DNA from: an uncultured Clostridia bacterium
GTDB taxonomy: Bacteria > Bacillota > Clostridia > Oscillospirales > Ruminococcaceae
Length of the DNA stretch: 64,000 bases
Assembly: GCA_945923775.1 (NCBI GenBank)
Contig: CAMELR010000005.1
Span: 1 to 64,000, forward strand
Reading direction: 5' to 3'
Each line of letters begins with the position of its first letter. The stretch's first letter is position 1. The notes below the pieces were generated by a model, which searched no databases, was not told the DNA's origin, and worked only from the letters and a program-made list of their open reading frames with translations. Positions 14,720-22,637 of this stretch are shown here, piece by piece. Position numbers and translations under genes: made by a program.

Positions 14720-16438
14720 ATGAGCGAGGTAAAATCAAATGGACTGTCGGTTTCGTTCCGTGTGGACAGCGGTTATCTCGACCACAACAACCGAGTTATC
14801 ACCGCCCACAATGTTGATGTTTCAAGAACGGCAGATAACATTACCTACACCAAAATCGACTTGCGGGATTTCTATCAGCAGGTCTTTGGCGAGGCGATTA
14901 TGGAATACAATCTGAAGCAAGGACGACCTGACCGAGAAATTCACGATTACTACGAGCAAGTCAAAAAATCGAAAAAGGTAAAACTGTTCTATGAGGTGGT
15001 TGTGCAGTTCGGGGATTTGCACGACTGTGGACTTGATACACAGAATTGGGAAACGGCGAAAGCTATGCTTGATGAGTATATGAGAGAATTTGAAAGAAAA
15101 AATCCGAACCTAAAGGTTTTCAATGCGGTAATGCACCTTGATGAGAGTACGCCACATCTGCACATCGACTTTGTTCCCGTGGCTCACAAGGGACAGCGAG
15201 GTATGTCGCTGAAAAACTCAATGAGCGGGGCGCTTCGGGAACAGGGGTTTTCCTCGTCAAACAAAATGCAGAACGAGTGGACAGCTTGGTCGGAAAGCGA
15301 GCGTTCGGTTATGGAACAGATTTTGCTGAAACACGGTTTGCGGCGAGAGGATAAAAACGTCCACCGACAGCATTTGCCTGTTGAGGAATATAAGAGGGCT
15401 GCACAGGAAGCGGAGAGTATCAGAAAAATCAACGCCCACATTAACGAACTGAAAAAGAAGCCCGCCGAGGAACTGACCTTGGAAGAAGCTGCCCTTATCA
15501 ATAATCAGAACGATGTTATGCGTGAAAAGGTTACGGAGTTGCGACAGCAGTTTGAGGATATGAGCAAGAAAGCAGGAGCAGATTTCGTCCCTGTTAATAT
15601 ATACAGCCCCGACAAATTACAATACATAGCAGACGGGTTGGCTCGTGCGAAAATACCTTGCGTTGCCGAAAGCAACACGCTTTATGTTCCCGATTACGCT
15701 TTGGGGACGGCAAAAGCGATTGCGTCCCACTACAAGCCTGACGAGAAAGCGCCGACTATCCGTGAGCAGATTAAGCTGGACATTGACAGGCTGGTGTATA
15801 GGACGGAAACCCTTGACGATTTGCTCTATCGGTTGCAGGAGCGTGGTTATGAGGTCAAGGAAGGCAAGTATATATCTGTGAAGCACCCGTCTGCGGAGCG
15901 GTTTATAAGACTGAAAACTCTCGGTGACGAGTATCTACCCAAAAATCTTGAACAGCGCATAGCTGAAAAGGATATGTTTACCGACCGTGTGCGGTATGAA
16001 GTGCAGAACGCAAACCCGATTGAGAAGCGGTTTCACATTACTGTTCTCAATGTTGCGAATGCTGTCAAGCAGTTCCGACTTGACCCGAAGAAAACGGATA
16101 AACGTCGGTACTATTTCTTCCAAAATGACGCTCGGATTAACTACCTATCTGAACAGCTTGTAGCAATCGCCGAGTTTGGCTTGACCTCCCGTGACAGCAT
16201 TTATGCAAAGGCGCAGGAGCTTCAGTGGACGATACACAAAATGCGTTCAGAGGGCGATAACCCCGAAGAACAGGAAAATGCCTTAAAGCGTATTAACACG
16301 CTGATTAAGGCTTATGAGGAGATTGTTGAGGGCAACTACATAGACAATCTTATAAAGGCACAACAGGAAGAAAAGCAGGCTGCACAGCAGAATGCAAATG
16401 CACACAAAGATACAACGAAAAAGGCACAGAAAAGATAA
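14720..16438 (+). CDS. mobV: MobV-family relaxase
   Basis: A 572-aa relaxase that would nick oriT and lead the element's DNA into a recipient through a helper conjugation system. The metal-coordinating motif HLDESTPHLH lies at residues 139-148. The N-terminus (SVSFRVDSGYLDHNNR) matches the family's HNNR signature. The C-terminal half is charged and helical, ending in a Gln/Ala/Lys-rich tail. The ATG at 14720 is chosen because GGAG at 14707-14710 is 9 bp away; it would touch the ATG at 14711. The hairpin at 14486-14518 upstream is a plausible target. Confidence 0.85.
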   Translation: MSEVKSNGLSVSFRVDSGYLDHNNRVITAHNVDVSRTADNITYTKIDLRDFYQQVFGEAIMEYNLKQGRPDREIHDYYEQVKKSKKVKLFYEVVVQFGDLHDCGLDTQNWETAKAMLDEYMREFERKNPNLKVFNAVMHLDESTPHLHIDFVPVAHKGQRGMSLKNSMSGALREQGFSSSNKMQNEWTAWSESERSVMEQILLKHGLRREDKNVHRQHLPVEEYKRAAQEAESIRKINAHINELKKKPAEELTLEEAALINNQNDVMREKVTELRQQFEDMSKKAGADFVPVNIYSPDKLQYIADGLARAKIPCVAESNTLYVPDYALGTAKAIASHYKPDEKAPTIREQIKLDIDRLVYRTETLDDLLYRLQERGYEVKEGKYISVKHPSAERFIRLKTLGDEYLPKNLEQRIAEKDMFTDRVRYEVQNANPIEKRFHITVLNVANAVKQFRLDPKKTDKRRYYFFQNDARINYLSEQLVAIAEFGLTSRDSIYAKAQELQWTIHKMRSEGDNPEEQENALKRINTLIKAYEEIVEGNYIDNLIKAQQEEKQAAQQNANAHKDTTKKAQKR

Positions 16439-16529
16439 CATACCTCTTGACAAATCGCGCTTTAAAGTGGTAAAATAGAATTGCAGAGGGTATGTCATAA
16501 AATCTATGATATTGAAGGAGAATATTCTT

Positions 16530-17666
16530 ATGGCTACCATTACCAAACGAGGGGAAACCTTCAGAATTAAGGTGTCATTGGGCTATGACGCCAACGGCAA
16601 ACAGATTGTCAAGTCCACCACATTCACTCCCCCAACGGGAGTAACGCCCAAGAAAGCGGAAAAGCTGGCGAACGAATACGCTTTCGAGTTTGAGCGACAT
16701 TGCAAGGGCTACGCGCAGCTCAACGAAAATATGCGCTTCTCGGAGCTTGCGGAATGGTACTTTGAAAACTACGCTCCTGTGGAACTGAAAGAGGGAACGC
16801 TCTACAACTACAAAAGCGCATACAAAAACCACATTGCTCCTGTTTTCGGGAACGTGAAGGTCAAGGATATAAACACTCCAAGGCTGACGCAGTTTGTACA
16901 GTCTCTGAAAGTTAAGCCCGAAACGGTGCGGAAGATTTATGTTGTCGTACAGAGCATTTTTCACAGGGGCGTGGAGCAGGGTTTCATCAGAGATACGCCG
17001 TGCAGGAATGTCATTCTTCCGAAGAACAAGAGCAAAAAGAAAAAGCCTGTCCTTGACGAAGAACAGACAAAGCGGTTTATGGAGCTTCTTGAAACAAAGA
17101 GCTGTGACCTTGATGTTAAGCGAATGATTAAGGTGCTGCTTTACACGGGTCTGCGGTGCGGTGAAATGCTCGCTCTTTCGTGGGAGGATATCGACTTTGA
17201 TGGAATGACAATCTCGGTAAACCACAACCTTGCGGATGTCGGTGGTAAACACTGGCTGACAACCCCCAAAACCGAAAGCAGTATCCGTACAATAGGAATG
17301 AGCAAGGCGCTTGCGGATATTTTCCGTGAGCAGAAAGCGTATCAAGAGCGGTTGGCGGGAGGGCTCGGCGATAGCTTTGCTCACCCCGAAATGGTGTTCA
17401 CCTCCGCTAACGGCAACTACCGTGACAGGTCGGCGCTACGAACGTCGTTCAAACGATTTCTGAAAGGCACGGAGTTTGAATTCCTTACCTTGCACCAACT
17501 CCGTCATTGCAACGCAACCTTACTTCTGAACAGCGGCGTTGACCTGAAAATCGTATCGGAACACCTCGGACATTGCGACATAGGCGTAACGGCGAATATC
17601 TATGCCGATGTTCTCAAAAGCACCAAAGCAAAGGTTGCAGACCTTGTGTCGCTTAAATTAGCATAA
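16530..17666 (+). CDS. int: Tyrosine integrase of element 2
   Basis: A 378-aa Tn916/lambda-type site-specific recombinase. Residues 1-60 form the arm-binding domain, about 68-160 the SAM-like core-binding domain, and 170-378 the catalytic domain. Catalytic residues are all visible: R209 (TGLRCGE), K247 (TPKTESS), H322-x-x-R325 (HQLR), H348 (LGHCD) and nucleophile Y358. AAGGAG lies 8 bp before the ATG at 16530. The gene ends 31 bp before the right arm repeat and about 105 bp before rpsI, which points to the rpsI 3' end as its integration site. Confidence 0.9.
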   Translation: MATITKRGETFRIKVSLGYDANGKQIVKSTTFTPPTGVTPKKAEKLANEYAFEFERHCKGYAQLNENMRFSELAEWYFENYAPVELKEGTLYNYKSAYKNHIAPVFGNVKVKDINTPRLTQFVQSLKVKPETVRKIYVVVQSIFHRGVEQGFIRDTPCRNVILPKNKSKKKKPVLDEEQTKRFMELLETKSCDLDVKRMIKVLLYTGLRCGEMLALSWEDIDFDGMTISVNHNLADVGGKHWLTTPKTESSIRTIGMSKALADIFREQKAYQERLAGGLGDSFAHPEMVFTSANGNYRDRSALRTSFKRFLKGTEFEFLTLHQLRHCNATLLLNSGVDLKIVSEHLGHCDIGVTANIYADVLKSTKAKVADLVSLKLA

Positions 17667-17668
17667 AA

Positions 17669-17698
17669 ATATCCTCCCCGAATACTCGGAGAGGATAT
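17669..17698 (+). terminator. Hairpin after integrase
   Basis: ATATCCTC (17669-17676) pairs with GAGGATAT (17691-17698). The right arm overlaps the first base of the arm-type repeat. Confidence 0.6.
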
Positions 17699-17720
17699 AA
17701 AGACCAAATAAAGACCAAGT
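17698..17720 (+). repeat. Right 23-bp arm-type direct repeat
   Basis: Identical to 6203-6225 in the same orientation, with the same 11-bp internal period. Confidence 0.7.
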
Positions 17721-17771
17721 TGATAACTGTATCGCCGCAAACCGCATTGTAATGCGATTTGTATCGGCTCT

Positions 17772-17786
17772 GATTATCTCTTGGAG
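17772..17786. repeat. attR: rpsI 3' end
   Basis: The 15-mer GATTATCTCTTGGAG, containing the rpsI stop codon and its last codons, repeated at 6072-6086. It is the right-hand core site of element 2, and rpsI remains intact. Confidence 0.7.
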
Positions 17787-18172
17787 AACTGAGGAGCACG
17801 ACGTGCAGCCTTGAGACCGTACTTCTTTCTTTCCTTCATTCTCGGGTCACGAGTGAGGAAGCCTGCCTTCTTGAGGACGGGGCGGAGCTCATCGGAGTAC
17901 TGGAGGAGCGCTCTGGAGAGGCCGTGGCGGATTGCGCCTGCCTGACCGGTAACGCCGCCGCCTGCAACAGTAGCAACGATGTCGAACTTCTCGATGGTGT
18001 CTGTGAGGGTCAGGGGCTGACGAACGATCAGCTTGAGGGTCTCCAGACCGAAATAGTCGTCGATGGAACGGCCGTTGATAGTGATTGTGCCGCTTCCGGG
18101 ATATACTCTTACTCTTGCAACAGAGTGCTTTCTTCTGCCGGTGCCATAGTAATAAGGCTTAGAATCGTACAT
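17774..18172 (-). CDS. rpsI: 30S ribosomal protein S9
   Basis: 132 aa. The family's typical features are present: [14 protein letters not shown] at the start, the [14 protein letters not shown] loop in the middle and the conserved C-terminal tail ending in Ser-Lys-Arg that reaches the ribosomal P site. AAGGAGGG precedes the ATG. It follows rplM by 14 bp on the same strand. Its last codons are the insertion site for element 2, which left the C-terminus complete. Confidence 0.98.
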   Translation of the reverse strand: MYDSKPYYYGTGRRKHSVARVRVYPGSGTITINGRSIDDYFGLETLKLIVRQPLTLTDTIEKFDIVATVAGGGVTGQAGAIRHGLSRALLQYSDELRPVLKKAGFLTRDPRMKERKKYGLKAARRAPQFSKR

Positions 18173-18186
18173 TATTCAGACCCTCC

Positions 18187-18615
18187 TTATATTTTGTATT
18201 CAACGGGCTTCTGAGCCGCGTTGTTGTGCTCTGCACCTGCGTAGCAGCGCAGTCTGGTGAGAGCCTTTCTGCCGAGTGTTGTGTTGGGCAGCATGCCGTT
18301 TACAGCGATGGTCATTGCCTTCTCGGGGTTCTCCTTCATCAGCTTGTCATAGCCGACTTCCTTGAGGTGGCCGATCCAGCCGGTGTGCCATCTGTAAACC
18401 TTCTTCTCCAGCTTCTTGCCGGTGAGGACTGCCTTTGCGCAGTTGATGATGATCACATGATCGCCGCAGTCGCAGTGGGGAGCGAATGTCGGCTTGTGCT
18501 TGCCTCTCAGAATGTGAGCGGCTGTTGCAGCTACACGGCCCAGGGGCTTGTCTGCTGCGTCGAGAATATACCAGCTGCGCTCAACTTCGGCAGCCTTAGG
18601 CATATAAGTTGACAT
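18187..18615 (-). CDS. rplM: 50S ribosomal protein L13
   Basis: 142 aa, the usual length for L13. Recognisable segments are WYILDAADKPLGRVA, GDHVIIINCAKAVLTGKK and MLPNTTLGRKALTRL. The ATG at 18615 has AAGGAGG upstream; the open frame extends further but only into the leader. First gene of the rplM-rpsI operon, driven by the promoter at 18683-18711. Confidence 0.98.
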   Translation of the reverse strand: MSTYMPKAAEVERSWYILDAADKPLGRVAATAAHILRGKHKPTFAPHCDCGDHVIIINCAKAVLTGKKLEKKVYRWHTGWIGHLKEVGYDKLMKENPEKAMTIAVNGMLPNTTLGRKALTRLRCYAGAEHNNAAQKPVEYKI

Positions 18616-18645
18616 ATTTGTTTCCTCCTTATTTAATGATGATCC

Positions 18646-18667
18646 TGGCATTTCTACACAAATGCCA
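18646..18667 (-). promoter_or_regulatory. Leader hairpin upstream of rplM (possible L13 leader)
   Basis: TGGCATTT (18646-18653) pairs with AAATGCCA (18660-18667) with a six-base loop, lying in the short 5' leader. Ribosomal-protein leaders that bind L13 are known in Firmicutes; whether this small hairpin is one is uncertain. Confidence 0.4.
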
Positions 18668-18682
18668 CATGCAACATTTGAT

Positions 18683-18711
18683 ATTATACACGTTTTGTTT
18701 TGCTTTGTCAA
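18683..18711 (-). promoter_or_regulatory. Promoter of rplM-rpsI
   Basis: On the minus strand, TTGACA (18706-18711) and TATAAT (18683-18688), both perfect, 17 bp apart. Confidence 0.9.
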
Positions 18712-19397
18712 GACCTTTTCGGCGTATATTTCAAATATATTATATTTTCTTTCGGTTTCTCTGCAAATCTCTCTGCTTATCTCGGTTTCTCTGGATTCGT
18801 TTCACTTTTTCTTCTAGTGGCAAATACAAGAGAATAAGCTAGTATACGCAAGAAATAAAGAGCATTTATGGAATGTGTTTAATTTGCTTAAAATTGTCTT
18901 CGGAAACTGCCTGATTTTGGACTGCTATTTTGCCCTGACCACATATGAATGTTTTACGTCAGTGACTCTGAGAGGCGGCTGCGCCGTGGCAGGCACCCGC
19001 ACAGGAGCATCTTTTTCATATGAATGCCTCCCAGTGTTATACTATAACAATATTAGACCAATCAGGACGGTGAAGAAATCGGCGTACAAACCAACATTTT
19101 TTGATACATTTTGTATACTACGCTCAAAATATGACAACGCGTTGACTTATATGCTGCGGGGTTTGTAATAATATTAAAATATACACATTGTATACAGCCG
19201 ACTGCATTTAATATGCGTCACTTTTTCGCCTGGAATTGACAAAATCGTGATATGGGTGTATAATAAATAAGTGTGCGTTTCTTTAATAGCACACAGACGG
19301 TAAAAAATCTGTATAAAATTTTACTGAAATGCTGAAACTTTTTTCAAATTAAGCCTGACTTCTATTATGCAGGCAGTTAAGCGAGGTGAGCAACTGC
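18712..19397. other. Long intergenic region between rplM promoter and sigma factor
   Basis: AT-rich with no convincing long gene. A GC-rich island at about 18950-19035 holds a short minus-strand frame (18954-19019, 21 codons) with GGGAGG in front, flanked by two copies of CATATGAATG (from 18942 and 19018). The sigma-factor promoter is at 19236-19264. The plus-strand frame 18875-19168 has no RBS and no recognisable family, and I do not call it. Confidence 0.5.
19236..19264 (+). promoter_or_regulatory. Promoter of ECF sigma operon
   Basis: TTGACA (19236-19241), 17-bp spacer, TATAAT (19259-19264) preceded by TG. A housekeeping-type consensus, not an obvious ECF-type promoter. Confidence 0.85.
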
Positions 19398-19943
19398 GTG
19401 GGAAATCCAGATTTAGACAGCTATTTTGACGCTGTATACGCCGAAACCTTCAATTCCGTTTCAAAATTTGTGGTTAGCCACGCAGCCCGTTTCCAGGATT
19501 CTGAGGATATCATTCAGAATGTCTACACGAGATTCTATAAGAGGATCTCCGAAAAGGGATTCGCTGATATCGAATCAGCGGAGGCTTTCCTTATTAATAT
19601 AGCCAAGTTCGAGTGTCGGAGCATGTTCTCCGGTTTCATGCGCCGCAAGGAGCGCGACGTTATCCTCTCGGAGATCGACGAGGAACAGTCCGCCGCCTTT
19701 GAGGCTGAGATGTCCCGGGATCAGAAGCTTCTCGAGGACGTCATGGCCGACAAGATCCTTGCAAAGCAGATCTTCGATGATATAATGTCCGACGACGAGA
19801 CCGTCGGGAAAATTTTCTACCTGCATTTCGTCTGCGATATGAAGCTTGAGGAGGTCGCGAACCGCCTGGATATGAGGCTTTCCACCGTAAAAACCAAGCT
19901 TTATCGCACCATCGAGAAACAAAAGAAGAAATTCGGTATTTAA
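19398..19943 (+). CDS. ECF-type RNA polymerase sigma factor
   Basis: A 181-aa sigma-70 family protein. Region 2 is at the N-terminus (YAETFNSVSKFVVSHAARFQ, DSEDIIQNVYTRFYKRI), a variable acidic linker follows, then region 4 with the HTH MKLEEVANRLDMRLSTVKTK. The GTG at 19398 is preferred to that at 19386 because AGGTGAG then lies in the right place. The gene for its likely membrane-bound anti-sigma partner starts 161 bp downstream. The target genes cannot be seen here. Confidence 0.85.
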   Translation: MGNPDLDSYFDAVYAETFNSVSKFVVSHAARFQDSEDIIQNVYTRFYKRISEKGFADIESAEAFLINIAKFECRSMFSGFMRRKERDVILSEIDEEQSAAFEAEMSRDQKLLEDVMADKILAKQIFDDIMSDDETVGKIFYLHFVCDMKLEEVANRLDMRLSTVKTKLYRTIEKQKKKFGI

Positions 19944-19966
19944 CGCCGCGGAGTATTACCGCCGGT

Positions 19967-20025
19967 GGATATTACCGGGAGTTCTGATAAATTCCGGCAT
20001 GCGTGTAGTTTAAACGGTAATATCC
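19967..20025 (+). promoter_or_regulatory. 11-bp inverted repeat between sigma and anti-sigma genes
   Basis: GGATATTACCG (19967-19977) is the exact reverse complement of CGGTAATATCC (20015-20025). There is no T-run, so it is more likely an operator or mRNA structure than a terminator. Confidence 0.45.
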
Positions 20026-20104
20026 GTTCAGATTATTACGCAGAGTTACAACAATTTCAGCTAAAATCACATATAATATTACATGAGAAAGGAGGTCTGC
20101 TCGT

Positions 20105-22408
20105 ATGAACAAGAACGAATTCTACAAACAGCTTATGAGCGAATATTCGTTTGACGCCGACAAGATACGCGAAAACGCGAAGCGCGGAAAGAATGCGCGG
20201 CAGAAGCTCCAGCCCATGTATATCGGCATGACGGCGGCAGCGGCTGCGCTGGTTGTCACGGTGGGTACGCTGGCAGCAGTGAACCTTACGAAGGACAACG
20301 GCGTTTCCCTGACCGACTCGGGTCTTGCGACGCTTTCCGCGAACGACCGCGTTATCCACGCGATAGAGCAGCTCGAAAAAGAGCGCGGCAGCGAGGAGTC
20401 CAAGGATTTCCTCGTGAACTTTGCAGCTCCGATGTCCCCGGCTGAGGTTCAGGCGGTGCTGACCGGAGCGGTGGACGGCTCCATGCCGGTAAAGACGCTC
20501 TATTTCGCGGACGGCACCAAGATGACTAACACAGACAGCATCGGAAAGGTGTTCACCTCCGGCGCCGACTGCCAGATAACAGGAGCGGCAGTGTACTGCA
20601 CAGGCGACACCGCAGCGAAGCTCCAGAGCGACCCCGCAGTATTCCTTGTTGAATCAATGACCGAGAGCGACTACGAGAACGCAGCGCCGGTCAATATCAG
20701 CGAGGTAGACACCACGGAGGTCACACTGCCTGATAATTCCAACGTTGTTGCTTCGCCTGAGAAGCCGGATAACAGCAGCGTTTCCGGAGCGGGAACGTCC
20801 GAAGGGCTTGACGGCACGGTAGAGCCGGAGTCCACCGAGGAAATGGACGGCACCAGCGAGTACGGAGAGGACCCCGCCACGGCAGAAGCTGTGACGGAAG
20901 AGGGAAGCTCCGAAGCTCCGGCGGATACGTCCACAGACCCGTCTGTTCCTGAAAATCCTGCGGAGACCGACGTCCACGGAACTGTCGACACACCGTCGAC
21001 TACGGTTCCTTCTGAGATTGAAAATGCTCCGTCCGAGCTGCCCGCTGACAAACTGCCAGAAGGAGTTACTCTCCCGGCGAACGGTCAGGCGCTCGACAAC
21101 ACGCTTTATATAGACGCTGACGCGGCGTTCTTCCTCACGGAAGATACCTTCTTTGTGAAGAACAGCAGCGGGGTAGCGCTCTATCGCTACGCCGACGGCG
21201 CTGAGACGCTGATATGCTCAGAGAATATTACTGATCCGAAGATCGTTTGGGTCGATGAAAACGGCGGTAAGCTGCTTGTAAGCGGCATGAGCGAGTACGA
21301 TACCCGCGGAAGGCTTCTGTGCGTGAACGCTCAGAGCGAATATATCGAGGATCTCCACACTGAGGACATGGTAATGTCCGGAGTGCTCCAGAGTGCAAGC
21401 TATAATGCAGACAGCAGTCTCCTTGTGCTGAATGTCCGCGAGGACGGCAGATACTACATCATAACTGCTTCCTGGGACAGCGGCAAGGCTGAATATATCG
21501 CAACTCCGTATGATTCCAGCAACAAGCTGACTGTAGCGGCGGCTTACGGCGGCACGGTCTACTTTGCTGAGAATTCCGGCGGTACTACCAAGCTATATTC
21601 CGTTGACCAGAACGGAAATGTGTCCCGCGTCAGCGATTTCGGTCAGATAGTTTCCGTTAGCAGGAACCTTGCGTTTACACATGCAGTATTTACGCCGGAT
21701 TCCGGTTCGGCGGCGGGTTCCGTTGAGGTGTTCGACCCTGAATCAGGGAAGCTCATTCAGATCTACGGTTCGGGTAACAGTAGCGTAAGCTTCGGTGCTT
21801 CCAGACACAGCTACTCCTGCGCGGGAAGTGTTTACACTATCTCCGGCGGTATGGCTGCAAGCTCCGGCGGGCTGAACGTGACCGCAGCCATCGACTACAG
21901 AAAGAGCTTCTCGGAGAAATATGCGGCGTCAACAAATTCTGCCGGCTACGTTAAGATCACCGACAGCATTTACACCGTTGCTAACAAGTCTGCGCTGATG
22001 ACGTTCAGCGATATCACTGAGAATTCGTCTGCGGAGCTTCGCAGCGTAGTGAACGGCGCGATAGGCGTCAACAATGTGATCGCTCTCGGCGAATGCCGTC
22101 AGAACGGCATTACAAAGCCGGAAACCCTTGTAGAGTGCATTGAGTACTACTACACTAACAGAGCGGTTTCCGAGCTGATGAAGCGCTGCGGAATAAGCAC
22201 CCTCGGCGCACTGCATTACTCCGATGGAGGTCTGACTGCGGTCAACACTTCCGATACGGTGCTTGTGATAAGCAGCAACAACGGCGCTTCCGCTTCCGGA
22301 ATGCTGTATATCCGTGCTGGAAGCTTTGCGGGGAAAACTGCTTACCGCTCTGTGAGCGTAAGCTTCACAAAGTCTGACGGCAGATGGAAGCTAGATTCCG
22401 TTATTTAA
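20105..22408 (+). CDS. Membrane-anchored anti-sigma-like protein with large extracellular domain
   Basis: 767 aa. A short basic cytoplasmic head (1-38) precedes one transmembrane helix (about 39-60, MYIGMTAAAAALVVTVGTLA). Then come a small domain, an acidic Ser/Thr/Pro/Glu linker (about 195-320) and a C-terminal region of about 440 residues rich in short beta-strands with repeated Tyr/Gly turns, suggesting a beta-propeller. A gene next to an ECF sigma factor with this topology is normally its anti-sigma factor, with the outer domain as sensor; RsgI proteins of cellulolytic clostridia are comparable in layout but not clearly homologous. AAAGGAGG precedes the ATG. Confidence 0.65.
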   Translation: MNKNEFYKQLMSEYSFDADKIRENAKRGKNARQKLQPMYIGMTAAAAALVVTVGTLAAVNLTKDNGVSLTDSGLATLSANDRVIHAIEQLEKERGSEESKDFLVNFAAPMSPAEVQAVLTGAVDGSMPVKTLYFADGTKMTNTDSIGKVFTSGADCQITGAAVYCTGDTAAKLQSDPAVFLVESMTESDYENAAPVNISEVDTTEVTLPDNSNVVASPEKPDNSSVSGAGTSEGLDGTVEPESTEEMDGTSEYGEDPATAEAVTEEGSSEAPADTSTDPSVPENPAETDVHGTVDTPSTTVPSEIENAPSELPADKLPEGVTLPANGQALDNTLYIDADAAFFLTEDTFFVKNSSGVALYRYADGAETLICSENITDPKIVWVDENGGKLLVSGMSEYDTRGRLLCVNAQSEYIEDLHTEDMVMSGVLQSASYNADSSLLVLNVREDGRYYIITASWDSGKAEYIATPYDSSNKLTVAAAYGGTVYFAENSGGTTKLYSVDQNGNVSRVSDFGQIVSVSRNLAFTHAVFTPDSGSAAGSVEVFDPESGKLIQIYGSGNSSVSFGASRHSYSCAGSVYTISGGMAASSGGLNVTAAIDYRKSFSEKYAASTNSAGYVKITDSIYTVANKSALMTFSDITENSSAELRSVVNGAIGVNNVIALGECRQNGITKPETLVECIEYYYTNRAVSELMKRCGISTLGALHYSDGGLTAVNTSDTVLVISSNNGASASGMLYIRAGSFAGKTAYRSVSVSFTKSDGRWKLDSVI

Positions 22409-22421
22409 GCAAATTACTCAG

Positions 22422-22454
22422 AACCGTCCGCGGTAAACGGGCGGTTCTTTTTTG
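22422..22454 (+). terminator. Terminator after anti-sigma-like gene
   Basis: AACCGTCC (22422-22429) pairs with GGGCGGTT (22439-22446, one G-U), followed by C and six T. Confidence 0.85.
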
Positions 22455-22522
22455 TCACGACGGGTGCTGTGTGCTGAATCACCTCGTTTTTACCCCGGAA
22501 AGTGAAAATTTTGAAAAAAGTA

Positions 22523-22551
22523 TTAACATTTCATTAGAAATGTGCTATAAT
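22523..22551 (+). promoter_or_regulatory. Promoter of class A PBP
   Basis: TTAACA (22523-22528), 17-bp spacer, TATAAT (22546-22551). Confidence 0.75.
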
Positions 22552-22637
22552 ATAATGTGTATCTCTGTTAGAGAGTACACGCCGTACAAGACATGGACAA
22601 ACCGCGCCGCATGAGCAGCGCAGGGGTGACTAAAGGT

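Larger units (their letters stand above)
6072..17771. mobile_element. Integrative mobilizable element at rpsI 3' end (element 2)
   Basis: The 15-mer GATTATCTCTTGGAG at 6072-6086 is repeated at 17772-17786, where it is the last codons and stop of rpsI. This is the duplication expected when a tyrosine integrase inserts at a gene's 3' end and restores it. The integrase gene (16530-17666) ends about 100 bp from the right copy, as is usual. Perfect 23-bp repeats lie just inside both ends. Backbone: TnpV, small HTH protein, Xis, RepA, MobV, Int. Cargo: zinc-ribbon protein plus XRE regulator, ATPase plus nuclease-like protein, zinc-finger protein. No mating-pore genes, so transfer would need a helper element. 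Confidence 0.75.

Noticed and set aside
18875-19168. 97-codon plus-strand ORF in the rplM-sigma intergenic region
   Set aside because: No RBS, no recognisable domain, unlike the composition of nearby genes.
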